A stretch of 64,000 nt of DNA from the NCBI GenBank assembly GCA_029204225.1, contig CM055099.1, forward strand, positions 58,415,982-58,479,981, in the 5' to 3' direction. Made by a program: the position numbers and the translations under genes. The notes under the pieces were generated by a model, which was given only the letters and a program-made list of their open reading frames with translations, made no database searches and was not told where the DNA came from. Below are positions 8,615-19,900 of this stretch, piece by piece (within the stretch, counting starts at the first letter, position 1; each line of letters starts with the position of its first letter). This stretch comes from Diphasiastrum complanatum (Eukaryota > Streptophyta > Lycopodiopsida > Lycopodiales > Lycopodiaceae).

Positions 8615-9400
8615 TCAAAGAATTCTGTATTCAATCGAATATATATACAAGAAAATGTCTTTATTTTGGTGCATTTTATGCTCAAGCATAATTCGCAAAT
8701 AGGTAGCATCATAGACTGATTGTGTTGTTCCATCCAAAAACTCATCTTTGATTGTTCTAGGGATGACTTCAAAATCCCATTTATTGAATTGAAGTTTAAG
8801 ATAGACTCTTTGTGGAAGAAAGTCTACAGTATCGACTTTGACTTCTATCGATAAGATTGGATACATGCCATAAACCAAATAGAATGGTGCTTCTTCGTCG
8901 TAATCTTCTCTGTGTTGCAATAAGCCCACAAGACAAAGGGTAACTACTTATCCCAGTTTGGACAAATGATCTATAGTAACTTTATTTAAGATTTTGCAAG
9001 TACATTGTTTTATCATTTTGTCAGCCGATGCTTCATCATAAAATGGTCCATTATGATCTGAATAGTTTCATTCAAAAAGTGTGTTCCCTTGTCACTGACT
9101 AACTCAATTGGACAACCATAATGACATGCAAATTTTTTGGCGTCATCTTTATTTGTTGCCTCAGCTTCAACCATTTTAGTTGCATAGTTGGTTGCCACCA
9201 ATAAATGTCGTTTCTTTGTGTTCCAAGTGACAAGTTTGATTGGCTCAACAAAATCAATACCCCATTTTTCAAATAGAGCAAGAGATAAAATCAGAGTTAG
9301 GCCAGTTCATGCTTTTAGTAGGCTTACCTACTCTCTAACAAAGATCACATTTCTTGAGATAAGCTACAACATCTTTGTACATGATTGGCCATTTTCAGAG
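8615..9400 (-). pseudogene. Ty3/gypsy integrase fragment
   Basis: On the minus strand, in several frames, this reads as gypsy integrase: a zinc-finger-like end (YLKKCDLC), then FEKWGIDFVEPIKL, then LLVATNYATKMVEAEAT, then GCPIELVSDKGTHFLNETI with a catalytic Asp in LVSDKGTHF, and a C-terminal part with YLVYGMYPILSIEV. Frameshifts and stops break it, and no RT or LTR lies beside it in order. It is repeated at 26782-27567. Confidence 0.75.
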
Positions 9401-9782
9401 AAATGGAGGGATGGAGGTGAGGTCCGAGGATTGGATGGAGACACAGGTCAAACAATCGTATCAGAACAATGCTAATACTGCACGAAGGCAGTGGTCGACT
9501 GATTTCCTCGGTGCCTGCACTACAACAACAGTAGACGAACACAAAAGTAAAGTAGAGCTTTATTGTGTGGTTGTTTACGGAAGCGGAAGAGAAGACAATC
9601 AGACAAAGCAATAAGAAAGTCAGACAAGAATATGTATTAGCAGCACATACAATTATGACAAGAACTCTAATTGCAATAATGATTGATTCAAATTAATATT
9701 TCAATGAAAGCATCTACAGTGTTTGTCTCTCTAATTCACTATAATTAATCCACTGACTTAACTCAGTTACAATGGTCATCTA
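9401..9782. other. Unassigned flank upstream of element B1
   Basis: No coding homology seen. The last five bases (ATCTA) are the left flank of B1 and do not recur after its 3' LTR. The stretch is repeated at 27568-27949. Confidence 0.4.
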
Positions 9783-10437
9783 TGTGAAAATTGTCAACAT
9801 TTCCTAGCTAGTTTGAGGCCTAAATTGGCTAAAATTGTAAATAGTTTTGGTTCTGGAGTTTCACACGTGTGAACCAGGCCACAATGTTTTTATTTACTGT
9901 ATTTTTTCAGTATGATGAAGTTTCAAACTTCATACCCTTCAAAATGAGATCATTTTGATGTATTTTGGTCATATAAGCCATTTTTAGCTATTTTTCCTAT
10001 ATAGGGAATATCTAGGGTCAAGTACCTTCTAGAGAGAGGAGAGAGAGTCATCTTCCTCATCCATAAATAGTAGGGAAGTCGTGGAGAACAGGTTGGAGAA
10101 ACCTTTTGTATGCTTCATTGAGATCAATAGATCATTGTCATTGTTTCTTCCTCCATTGAGAGCATTGTTGTGTGTATTGTCTTCAAGCTATTGTGTATGA
10201 TCTTAGGTGCTTTCCAAAAGTGATAGGCTGATGTATTATGGACTGTATAATGCTATTTTGGGCCGCACTTGATGTTTATGGAAGTTTCCATTTGTGATAA
10301 ATGCTTTTTGATCAAGTTCTTTGCATTCTAGGTAGCATAGAATGTGTTGCCAATTCCTAGCTTATGTAGTTTGGAGTGCAAGCATTCAAGCCAATGATCT
10401 TGGAGTTTAGATCCACTTAGGATCTGTATTTTTCACA
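9783..10437 (+). repeat. Element B1 5' LTR (655 bp)
   Basis: TGTGAAAATTG to TTTTTCACA. Holds TTTCACACGTGTGAA at 9859-9873, a TATA-like CCATAAATAG at 10061-10070 and the R/U5 block shared with element A. Confidence 0.93.
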
Positions 10438-10449
10438 TGGTATCAGAGC
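10438..10449 (+). other. Element B1 primer-binding site (tRNA-iMet)
   Basis: TGGTATCAGAGC follows the LTR with no gap. Confidence 0.9.
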
Positions 10450-11609
10450 TGGTTGGCTTCTATTTACAGTAAGTATTCCATTTTTGGTGATATTTGGATG
10501 TTTGATCAAGTTCTAGCATGATTTTGCATTGCTTTGTTGATCAAATCTTACTAACCTTTGTTTTGTGAGTTGAACTTGTGGATCAAAAGCATATTTCAGG
10601 TCTATTGAAGATCAGAGGCTGAAAAGAAACTATTTTGGATCAGATCATAACACCTAATCATTTGTCATTGTGAGGCTTGTGCATATTCAATACTAACAAT
10701 GTTCTTTTCAATCCTATTGTTGACAATCTCCATTCTTGGATGAACACTCTCCTTAAGTGGATGAAACTTCTCCTTAAGTGGATGACAAATGCTCTTTTGA
10801 GTGAGTTGTAATTCTCCTAAAGGCTGAGCAAAGCTCCCATTTGGATGAAAGATCCCCTTTTTTGGGTGAACATATTGTAAGCTCCATTGTGAAGAGCATA
10901 TTGTAAAGATTGTCATCAATTTTGGCATAATTTTTGGTGTACTTTGTTGAGCATGTAAGTAACTCTCCTTATGTAATTTGATTGGAGCATTTGCTGGAAG
11001 GTGTTAACCATTATGCAAGTGTGTTTTCAGGTTCTTAACAGGTTGAGGAACATTCTCATGTGAAGTGATCTTAGATCTACATCTAAACACCAAGATTTGA
11101 CAAGATAGTGAAGCTAGTCTTGTGATTCACTAAGTGTGCTCATTCATTCACCTCTAAATCTTGTATTTATCACTTGCTGGAGTTTATAAACTTTTAGAAG
11201 TGTGGTTTACATGTGGTTTTACAGGTTGAATCAATATCTTAGTGTGTTGATCATATGTTGATCAAGTTTGTTCATTACTAGGTAATCTTGGCATCCTAGT
11301 TTTGGGTATTTTCTAAGAATGCAAGTAACTCTTCACACCATAACTTGATTTGGTCACTTGCTGGAAAGTTTGAGAGCTTAAGCAAGAGTGTGTTCAGGTT
11401 GGTTTGATTTTGTAATCCATTCTTAGTGTGTGCAAAGTGTTGCATGTGTTTCAATCTTCCTTTCTATGCTTGGAAACCATCTAGGTTCAAGATAGAAGTG
11501 TTTTAGGGTCCTAAATCTTCATAGATCTCTTTATCTATCATTTGTTGAGAGAAAAGTGAGTGCTAAGTGCTTTAGGACAAAACCTAAAAGTTGAAGAAAC
11601 ATTAGAATC
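10450..11609 (+). other. Element B1 untranslated leader
   Basis: Nearly identical to the element A leader up to about 11470, including the 21-bp CTCCTTAAGTGGATGA repeat and the three ~184-bp TTGCTGGA units. The last ~140 bp before gag diverge from A. No sense frame of note. Confidence 0.7.
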
Positions 11610-14600
11610 ATGGCTTCCAATGGTGGGATCATGCTAGAGTCTAGTGAAAGGTTGAGTTCATCAAACTACTCTACTTGGAAAGTGAGGATGGAGTCCTTAC
11701 TTGAGTTGAATGAACTCATGGACATAGTTGCAGAAATTGAAGAGAGACCTCTCACACTTCAAGAGCAACAAAGGTTTGATAAGAAGGCCAAAAGGGCTCT
11801 TCATATCATTAAAATGAATGTTACAAATGAACTTCTCAAGGAAGTTGGAAAGTGTCAAAGTGCAAGTGAGGCATGGAATGCCTTAAAGAAGCTCTTTGAA
11901 TCAAAGTCCACATCTAGGGTATTGACCCTAAGGAGACAAATATTTTCTAGTAGGCAAAGAGAGGGTGAAAGTGCTCATGCATTTATCTTGAGAGTTAAGT
12001 CCCTAAGTGATGATTTAGCATGCATTGATGAGAACATAAAAGATGGTGAAATAGTCCAAGTTATGTTGAATGGTTTGCTAAATGAACATGCTAACCTTGT
12101 GCAAAGTTTTGCCATTCAAAGAGTCTTGCCAAGTGTGGTTGACTTGCAAGAAATCTTATTGGCTGAAGAACATAGGTTGCAATCAAAGCTTGATGGTGCA
12201 TCCTTGCAAGGTGGAGGTGAAGAGGCTTTCTTCACAAAAGGCAAATTCAAGGGCAAAGGTAAAGGCAAAGGGAAATGGTCCAAAGGTGGTAACTTTGATC
12301 ATGATGATCACTCTTCCTCTTCCTCTTCTACTAAGAACAATAAGTCAAAGTTCAAGTGCTTTTATTGTGGGATAAAAGGTCATTTTGCAAATGAATGTTA
12401 TAAGAAGAAAAGAGAGCAAGGAGAGAGGCAAGGAAATCTTACAATAGATGAGGAAGAACATAACACATGTGAATCACTTGTTATGACTTCAAGTTTGTTA
12501 GCCAACATAGATGATAATGATCCTTGGTGGATTGATAGTGGAGCCTCATCTCACATGACAAGACATAAGGAATACTTTACATCCTTATTGTCTTATGAGG
12601 GAGAAGGTAACATCATCTACACTGCAAATGATGGTCAATGTGACATCAAAGGCATAGGCACTATTCCTATTTCCCTTTCAACAAATAGGAAAGCAAATCT
12701 TGAAAATGTTTTGTACATTCCTTCAATCACTAAGAATTTGCTTAGTGTAAGTCAAATGATTGACAAAGGACTTGATGTGGAGTTCATTGGAGATGCATGT
12801 TTGATAAGTAAATGTGGATCCTTGATTGCTCAAGGTAGGAGGCATGGTAAACTTTTCAAGCTTGATGCATGTGTGATCTCTAATCATGAAGGATGTATGG
12901 CTAGGGAGCAATTGACAAACCAAGAAGTTTGGCACAAGAGGTTGGGCCATCCCAACTTCAAATCTTTGGAGGTAATGGCAAAGAAAGAGCTTGTTCTTGG
13001 TCTCCCTAAAAGTCTTGTTGCAAACAATAGTGTTTGTGAACATTGTGCCTTGTCCAAATCTCATAGACTTGCTTATTCTAGATCTACTTCTAGATCTAAA
13101 GAAGCTTTTCAACTTGTGCATTCTGATATTCATTCTTCTAGTACAACTAGCAATGGTGGGGCAAAGATGTATGCAACTTTCATTGATGACTTTAGTAGGT
13201 ATACTTGGATCTATCTTCTTAAAAGTAAGGATGAAGTGTTTGCTGCATTTGTCAAGTTCAAGAATGAAATGGAAAACCAATTCAATACAAAGATCAAATG
13301 CTTAAGATCTGATAATGGAGGGGAATACACCTCAAATAGGTTCAAAGACTTTTGTATAGCACATGGGATTAAGAGGGAGATGTCTAGTCCTAGGACTCCA
13401 CAACAGAATGGAGTGGCCGAGAGGAAGAATAGAACCCTTTGTGAATGTGCCAAGGCAATGAGACTACATGCTAATCTTGCTAAGTCTTTTTTGGGGGAAG
13501 CTTTAGCATGTGCTAACTATCTATGTAATAGATGGACAAGTGCTTCCTTGGATGGTAAAACTCCTCATGAGGTTCTTTATGGTAGAAGGCCGAGTGTCAA
13601 GCATTGTAGGATCTTTGGATGTACATGTTTTGTCAATATCACACTTGATGATAGAACTAAAGAAGATCCTTCATCAAAGAAGGGTGTGTTTGTTGGCTAT
13701 AGTGAAGTAAGCAAGGCTTACAAAGTGTACATTCCTTCTACAAAGAAAGTTGTCATAAGTAGGGATGTCATCTTTCATGAAGAGAATGTTTCCAATGTTG
13801 TTGATGTTGATGTTGATGTGCCTACTAATCATCATGATGTGCAAGATGTCTTGGATGAAGATGGAGATGCCACTCCAAAGCAAACTTCAAGGAAGACTCA
13901 AAGGCAAAGGGCTAAGCCATCAAGGCTAACCTATGATGAAAAAGGAAAGCAAGTGGTGGACAACTCTAACTTTGCTTTTCTTACCTCTTTTGATGAACCA
14001 ACTTGTGTAGGTGAAGCAATTCAAAAGAAGGAATGGATCCAAGCCATGGATCATGAACATCAAGCACTCATCAAAAGCAACACATGGAGGTTGGTAAAGC
14101 TTCCAAAGGACAAGAAGGCAATTGGTTGTAAGTGGATCTTCAAGATCAAGACAAATCAAGATGGATCAATCAACAAGTACAAGGCAAGGTTGGTGGCAAA
14201 GGGGTATGCTCAAGAATATGGTATTGACTATGATGAGACCTTTGCACCCGTGGCAAAGATGGTAACTATTCGAATCCTAATCTCTCTTGCAACTCTTTAT
14301 GATTGGGATATGTGGCAAATGGATGTTACTAATGCCTTCTTGAATGGTGATCTTGAAGAAGATATTTACATGGAGCAACCCGAGGGCTATGTTTCACATG
14401 ATGAGCCTAATCATGTGTGCTATCTCCAAAAGAGTTTGTATGGGCTAAAGCAAGCACCAAGGAGTTGGTATGCTAAGCTCAATTCCTTCTTACTTTCTCA
14501 AAACTTTGTTATGAGTGAGTATGATCATTCTCTCTACTTTAGATTGAATGAAAATGATATCACTTTACTTTTGATCTATGTTGATGACATTATCTTAAGT

Positions 14601-15563
14601 GGTGGTAACAATCTAGATATAGATGAAATCAAGATGGCACTCAAAAGAGAGTTTGAAATTCAAGATCTTGGTAAACTTCATTATATCTTAGGAATAGAGA
14701 TTATTAGAACTTCTAAATCTATATTCATATGTCAAGAAAAGTATGTTAACTCTATTCTAAAAAGGTTTCATATGGAAGATTGTAAAGTTGTTTCTACTCC
14801 TATGGAATCAAATGTAAAGCTAACTACAAGAAGTAATGAAAGATCCTTCAAGGACATTACTCTCTATAGAAAGCTAATAGGATCTCTTATATGGTTAACC
14901 ATCACAAGACCTGATCTAAGCTTTGTGGTTGGTAAACTAAGTCAATTTATGCAAGATCCTAGTGAGGCTCATTGGAAGCTAGGAAAGAGAGTACTTAGAT
15001 ACATCTCGGGATCTAGAGATTTTGGCATCTTGTATGGAGGTACTACACCTAACCTTTGTGGATTTTCAGATTCAGATTTTGCAGGTGATCAAATGGATAG
15101 GAAGTCAACAAGTGCCTTTGCAATCTATCTTGGAGATGGAGTGGTCTCATGGCTATCAAAGAAGCAACCAACTATCTCTCTATCTTCCACCGAAGCCGAG
15201 TACAAGGCATTAACAACATGCACCAAGGAGATTCTTTGGATCAAAAGGATGTTATTGGATCTTCACTTGCTGGAACCAGAGAAGACTCCAATCATACTTT
15301 GTGATAACCTTTCAGCCCAAAGCTTGGCAAGCAATCCTGTTTTTCATGCAAGGAGCAAGCACATTGAGATTGCTCACCATTTTGTGAGAGATCAAGTCAT
15401 TGCCAAAGAGGTGGAGCTTCAACATGTCTCTTCAAAGGAGTGTGTGGCTGATATCTTCACCAAACCATTGGGAAAGGACCTATATTTAATGCATAGATCT
15501 AATCTTGGAATGTGCTCAAAGACTATGTTGAAACTAGCATCCAATGTTGAAGAGGGAGTGTGA
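11610..15563 (+). CDS. Gag-pol polyprotein of copia element B1 (1317 aa)
   Basis: One uninterrupted frame. Residues 1-245 gag (MASNGGIMLESSERLS start); CCHC knuckle CFYCGIKGHFANEC at 250-263; aspartic protease with DSGASSHMT, Asp 309; pre-integrase HHCC zinc site beginning HKRLGHPN at 442 and ending CEHC; integrase Asp 506, Asp 568 (RSDNGGEY) and Glu 604 (GVAERKNRT), which fit D,D35E; RT with KARLVAKGYAQ, QMDVTNAFLNGDL and YVDD at 990-993; RNase H from SDSDFAGD (Asp 1154) through SSTEAEY to DIFTKPLGKD. It would supply all enzymes for itself and for element A. Residue 628 is Leu in the SFxGEAL motif, where B2 and copia elements in general have Trp. The stop codon lies 5 bp inside the 3' LTR. 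Confidence 0.95.
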   Translation: MASNGGIMLESSERLSSSNYSTWKVRMESLLELNELMDIVAEIEERPLTLQEQQRFDKKAKRALHIIKMNVTNELLKEVGKCQSASEAWNALKKLFESKSTSRVLTLRRQIFSSRQREGESAHAFILRVKSLSDDLACIDENIKDGEIVQVMLNGLLNEHANLVQSFAIQRVLPSVVDLQEILLAEEHRLQSKLDGASLQGGGEEAFFTKGKFKGKGKGKGKWSKGGNFDHDDHSSSSSSTKNNKSKFKCFYCGIKGHFANECYKKKREQGERQGNLTIDEEEHNTCESLVMTSSLLANIDDNDPWWIDSGASSHMTRHKEYFTSLLSYEGEGNIIYTANDGQCDIKGIGTIPISLSTNRKANLENVLYIPSITKNLLSVSQMIDKGLDVEFIGDACLISKCGSLIAQGRRHGKLFKLDACVISNHEGCMAREQLTNQEVWHKRLGHPNFKSLEVMAKKELVLGLPKSLVANNSVCEHCALSKSHRLAYSRSTSRSKEAFQLVHSDIHSSSTTSNGGAKMYATFIDDFSRYTWIYLLKSKDEVFAAFVKFKNEMENQFNTKIKCLRSDNGGEYTSNRFKDFCIAHGIKREMSSPRTPQQNGVAERKNRTLCECAKAMRLHANLAKSFLGEALACANYLCNRWTSASLDGKTPHEVLYGRRPSVKHCRIFGCTCFVNITLDDRTKEDPSSKKGVFVGYSEVSKAYKVYIPSTKKVVISRDVIFHEENVSNVVDVDVDVPTNHHDVQDVLDEDGDATPKQTSRKTQRQRAKPSRLTYDEKGKQVVDNSNFAFLTSFDEPTCVGEAIQKKEWIQAMDHEHQALIKSNTWRLVKLPKDKKAIGCKWIFKIKTNQDGSINKYKARLVAKGYAQEYGIDYDETFAPVAKMVTIRILISLATLYDWDMWQMDVTNAFLNGDLEEDIYMEQPEGYVSHDEPNHVCYLQKSLYGLKQAPRSWYAKLNSFLLSQNFVMSEYDHSLYFRLNENDITLLLIYVDDIILSGGNNLDIDEIKMALKREFEIQDLGKLHYILGIEIIRTSKSIFICQEKYVNSILKRFHMEDCKVVSTPMESNVKLTTRSNERSFKDITLYRKLIGSLIWLTITRPDLSFVVGKLSQFMQDPSEAHWKLGKRVLRYISGSRDFGILYGGTTPNLCGFSDSDFAGDQMDRKSTSAFAIYLGDGVVSWLSKKQPTISLSSTEAEYKALTTCTKEILWIKRMLLDLHLLEPEKTPIILCDNLSAQSLASNPVFHARSKHIEIAHHFVRDQVIAKEVELQHVSSKECVADIFTKPLGKDLYLMHRSNLGMCSKTMLKLASNVEEGV
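15549..15558 (+). other. Element B1 polypurine tract (within the coding frame)
   Basis: GAAGAGGGAG abuts the 3' LTR and also encodes part of the C-terminal NVEEGV of the polyprotein. Confidence 0.85.
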
Positions 15564-16213
15564 AAATTGTCAACATTTCCTAGCTAGTTTGAGACCTAAA
15601 TTGGCTAAAATTGTAAATAGTTTTGGTTCTGGAGTTTCACACGTGTGAACCAGGCCACAATGTTTTTATTTACTGTATTTTTTCAGTATGATGAAGTGTC
15701 AAACTTCATACCCTTCAAAATGAGACCATTTTGATGTATTTTGGTCATATAAGCCATTTTTAGCTATTTTTCCTATATAGGGAATATCTAGGGTCAAGTA
15801 CCTTCTAGAGAGAGGAGAGAGAGTCATCTTCCTCATCCATAAATAGTAGGGAAGTCGTGGAAAACAGGTTGGAGAAACCTTTTGTATGCTTCATTGAGAT
15901 CAATAGATCATTGTCATTGTTTCTTCCTCCATTGAGAGCATTGTTGTGTGTATTGTCTTCAAGCTATTGTGTATGATCTTAGGTGCTTTCCAAAAGTGGT
16001 AGGCTGATGTATTATGGACTGTATAATGCTATTTTGGGCCGCACTTGATGTTTATGGAAGTTTCCATTTGTGATAAATGCTTTTTGATCAAGTTCTTTGC
16101 ATTCTAGGTAGCATAGAATGTGTTGCCAATTCCTAGCTTATGTAGTTTGGAGTGCAAGCATTCAAGCCAATGATCTTGGAGTTTAGATCCACTTAGGATC
16201 TGTATTTTTCACA
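15559..16213 (+). repeat. Element B1 3' LTR, at the duplication junction
   Basis: Same length as 9783-10437. Its final CA is the exact point where the two 18-kb duplication copies stop matching (16214 versus 34381). It is therefore the probable crossover LTR. Confidence 0.9.
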
Positions 16214-17308
16214 ACATGATCCAACCCGAAGGATACGTTCTAGAAGGCATGAAGAATCATGTCTATAAACTCCACAAAGCACTATACGGCTTGAAACAGT
16301 CTGCCAGAGCTTGCTTTTAGAGGATCAACACATTTCTCATTAAACAAGGATTTAAACCAAGCACTGTTGATTGCAACGTTTATTCACGGTCAGTGCAGCA
16401 ATCCTTCATTATTATCACCTTGTACATTGATGATACGTTGCTCTTCAACAACAATACCAAAATGGTCAAGGATGCAAAGTAGATGTTGTTCTCAAAATTT
16501 GACATGACTGATCTAGACGAAGCTCACTTCTGTCTTGGAACTCAAATCCACAAAGACAACACAAATCGACTGATTTACATCACTCAACAAAGGTATCTTC
16601 ACAATGTTCTTAACATATACAATTTGATGAATAGTAAATTAGCTCACTAACCAATGGATCCAAGTCTGCATCTGGCAAAGGACCAATGTCCCCAGACCAA
16701 GATGAGAGAATATCCGTATCGATCGATACTTGGATCTCTCATGTACTCAATGGTCTATACAAGACCAGATATCTCTTTTGTTGTTAGCTCACTCAGCCAA
16801 TACATGGCTGATCCTAGAATTACCCATTGGAAGGCTCTTATACGAGTCATGAGATATATTCGAGCTACCGTGGACCAGTGCATCTACTATGGAGATGTCA
16901 GCAACGACAATCCTCATCAGCTCAATGGTTATTCTGATGCAAGCTGGGGAGGAGATGCAGACAATCGTAAGTCCACATCTGGATTTACATTCTTCTTCAA
17001 TGGCGGTCCTATTTCATGGAACAATCGTAAGCAAACCTCTATCGCACTTTCTTCTACTGAAGCAAAATATATTGCTGCTTCTCAATCTATTAAGGAAGCG
17101 TTTTGGTTGAGAAATTTGCTGTCAGACATCGATCTATATCGGTATAGCCCTACAATTTTGTTTTATGATAACCAAAGTGCTATTGCCTTATCGGCCAATC
17201 CTAGATTTCATTCTAGGAGTAAGCACATTGAGATCAGATATCACTACATCAGGGGCAAGGTTTTTGACAGGGAGGTAAGCTTAACGTACTGTAGATCATA
17301 TTTGTGTT
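16214..17308 (+). pseudogene. Copia RT-RNase H fragment, 5'-truncated at the LTR junction
   Basis: Starts abruptly in RT at MIQPEGYVLEGMKNHV, continues through KALYGLKQSARA and a YIDD motif (TLYIDDTLLF), and then an open stretch 16654-17310 with RNase H motifs (YSDASWGGDADNRKST, SSTEAKYIAA, FYDNQSAIALS, SRSKHIEIRYHYIR). In-frame stops occur near 16318, 16480 and 16646. RNase H ends early and the ADIFTK part is missing. It belongs to a different copia lineage from element B. It has no LTR of its own on the left. Confidence 0.85.
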
Positions 17309-17389
17309 AATATTGCTATGCTTGTTCTTCATTTTGTCTAGTCTTTCTAGTTTCTCTTTCTAGTAATAGATGATTAACTTTTAGTCTTG

Positions 17390-17720
17390 TCTTTAACGAC
17401 TAATTATTAGTCAAACACAATCTAGCTCTTCGCGAATCATTCGCGACAGATAATTTGTCTTGCAATTTGCGACAAATTATTCATTTAGCGCTTCATCCAT
17501 TAACTGTTTGGCTACATAATCTAGAATGACTATGATTTCTATCACTAAAGTCCTCTTCATTCTGATAGGCATAGTCATGCTTATGGAGAGAGTCAAATAA
17601 TTCATTCCGCTGCGCACGAACATTTTTTGTTTGAGTTCGCTTCTCGTTTGTTTCTTGTTCGAGTTCATTTTTCGTTCGTGTTCGTCATTTTTTATCCTCC
17701 TCTCTCTCTCTCCAACATCC
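17390..17720 (-). repeat. Probable copia LTR remnant with TTCGCGA motifs
   Basis: Contains CTTCGCGAATCATTCGCGAC and a diverged second copy, and ends near CATTTTTTATCCTCCTC. This resembles the LTR edge and polypurine tract of the minus-strand element at 47.9 kb. Alignment by eye only. Confidence 0.35.
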
Positions 17721-19900
17721 CTATGGTCCCAGAGCTAGTTAAAAAGTCAAGGACTGAGCCTCCGACCTATGGTGAGCTAGTCAAGTAGTCACAAGTCATG
17801 AGCTAGTTGTGGAGCTCGAGTCATGGCCTAGTGAGGAGTCAAGTTGATAATGCCGCCAGGACGGCTCCCGGGACCCATGTCTGGGAGCCAGACTGATTCC
17901 ACCAAGCTTGTCAGGCTTAATCAACAAAATAAAAACTAAGTCCAAAAAAGTGTGCTTTACCAGAAAACACTATATTCCAGGACAGAGGGGGTGCCCCGAA
18001 TCACACGAGAACTATAGGGGGAGTCCGGCGCAGACAGAAACTTGGGCAGCTCAACCAGCGCCAGGAATCCAATTGCCAGATCTCAGCTCCCTCTACCAGC
18101 ACGAGCCACGCACAATGCCCAGCACGTGTTGGTGTCCCCAAGACCACTCAGTCTATGTATGAATGTAACCTCTTCCAAATTTAATAAAGTTGATCCTTGG
18201 GGATGATTACCATTTCGGTTTCGCCTCCGGGATCGGTCCAAGTGGAAGGACCCTTACTACAACCTTTTGGCATCGCTGGCGCCTAAGGGTCCATGTCACC
18301 GACGTGTGGCTTGCTGCTATGCCATTTGGTTAGTTTGGCAACCACTATACCTTGAGTTTCATGTGTGGCTTGTCTTTGCCTTTGGTTACCTTTTGGGGAC
18401 GGATTCTGAGTTGGCTTTCGGGTTGGTTGAGATTCCAGTTTCCTTAAGTCTGAAGGGTTAAGCTTGTTACGTTCCTAAGTTGGCTTTTACATAAGTGCAT
18501 GATGGATGAATGTTAGACTTAAGTGCGTGTTGGGAAAACTGCTCAAGTCCCAGCACCCTTTGAGGCGTCGGCGCAACATTAAGTTAGATGCATTTTTTTT
18601 AATATTTAGCTTAAAAAGATTAAAATTAAAAAATTTGGACAGGGTGTCTTTTTGGATTTTTGGCACTTTTTTCTCTTTCTAACTTAATTGCGAGGGTAGG
18701 ATTAGGGATGTGCGAGGGTAGGTGTAGCGTAGGCATCCCAAAGGGAGCCGGGAACCACGACTTAGCTTCCCAACCTTCAACTCTTGCAATCCAAACCCAC
18801 TTGACATACAAGCAGCCAACTCGCCGACAATGATCAGACTTAACCAACTGGAAGTTCAGAAACCAACATTGAGATCCTATCTGGCGCCATGCCAAATCGG
18901 GGGTCCCGATGTGGGTGACTTCACTCCAAGCAAGCCGCCCAACATACATCACACTTAACCAACTCGAAGCTTTATTACAAACGAATAACATCCATTCCAA
19001 GCAAGCGGTCTGACATACATCAGACTTAATCAACTAAAAGCTTCGTCACGAGCGCTGGAAGCCAACCTGGCGCCACGCCAGACTGAACAGCCATAAACAG
19101 GTAACTTCCACCCAAGCAAGCCATCCAACTCAGCCGACAGGTTAGAGCCCGTTCCCCAAGAGCTTAACCCATTCACGTTCATGCAAGGAACACTCAGAAC
19201 CACAAGCCGCGACAGATATGGAGACAACCAGTTCCTGGACCAAATGGTCTCCACAGCATACCGCTGGCGCCACAGACCAAATGGTCCCGGCGGCATACCG
19301 GTGGCATTCCGGGATACGACCCTCAGCTATGTGCCAAATTAAAAAAAGTTTGAAGCGGCCTTACAACTGGCGCTTTTACCGAACATTGAAACCCAGAAGG
19401 TAATCAAAGTCAGTTTGAGAAAAATCTCACGTTATTGATAAATCTGAGAAAGTTACATTTCAAGTGTGTGACCGACCCTAGTCTCCGGGCTGGCATGCCA
19501 AGGTGAGTGCCTAGACAACATTCCAGCAAGGGAGGCTGAGACTTGGTTGGAGCTCGCCCTGAGTCGCAACCCACACTCTCCTATAGTATTGGTGGAATTC
19601 GCCACCTCCCCCCATACCAAGTACTCTATCCAGGCTGGTAAAGCACATTTTCTCTCTCTAGAAAGTCATTTTATCTCTCTAAAATTTATTGATCTCCAGG
19701 TTTCCTTTAATCATGCCTAGATCGTGTGAGGTGATTGCACAACGATCTGAGCTCTCTGGACTTCGCTAGAACTGATCAAAGATTTTCAGCCATAGGAACT
19801 TGGCGTCGACTGGATTCTGGTTACAGTGGTGCTAGCTTGAAGCTACACAAATTTGGCAGTCACGAGTGATGGAAGTGCGAGGTGGTACCAGTTGGAAGCC
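17721..19900. other. GC-richer unassigned block, repeat-like
   Basis: Base composition is clearly higher in G+C than its surroundings. It holds no frame with recognisable homology. A TTTAATAAAG polyadenylation-like signal is near 18180 and TTGGCATCGCTGGCGCC near 18268. It may be LTR and leader of a decayed gypsy element; I cannot place boundaries. Confidence 0.3.

Larger units (their letters stand above)
9783..16213 (+). mobile_element. Element B1: full-length autonomous-type Ty1/copia retrotransposon
   Basis: A 6431-bp element with 655-bp LTRs (9783-10437 and 15559-16213), primer site TGGTATCAGAGC, 1.17-kb leader, a single 1317-codon gag-pol frame and polypurine tract GAAGAGGGAG. Domain order is gag, knuckle, protease, integrase, RT, RNase H, the Ty1/copia order. 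The LTRs differ at about five positions by eye, so it is older than element A. Flanking pentamers (ATCTA left, ACATG right) do not match, so the right LTR is probably a recombination product. A 99%-like copy, B2, lies 18,167 bp downstream. Confidence 0.93.

Noticed and set aside
12723-13280. 185-codon minus-strand frame opposite element B pol, and similar frames opposite other pol segments
   Set aside because: Shadow of a long AT-rich coding frame; no protein features of its own.
18268-18284. TGGCATCGCTGGCGCC as a gypsy primer-binding site
   Set aside because: It partly resembles the usual TGGCGCC-type site, but no convincing LTR end precedes it and no second LTR was found.
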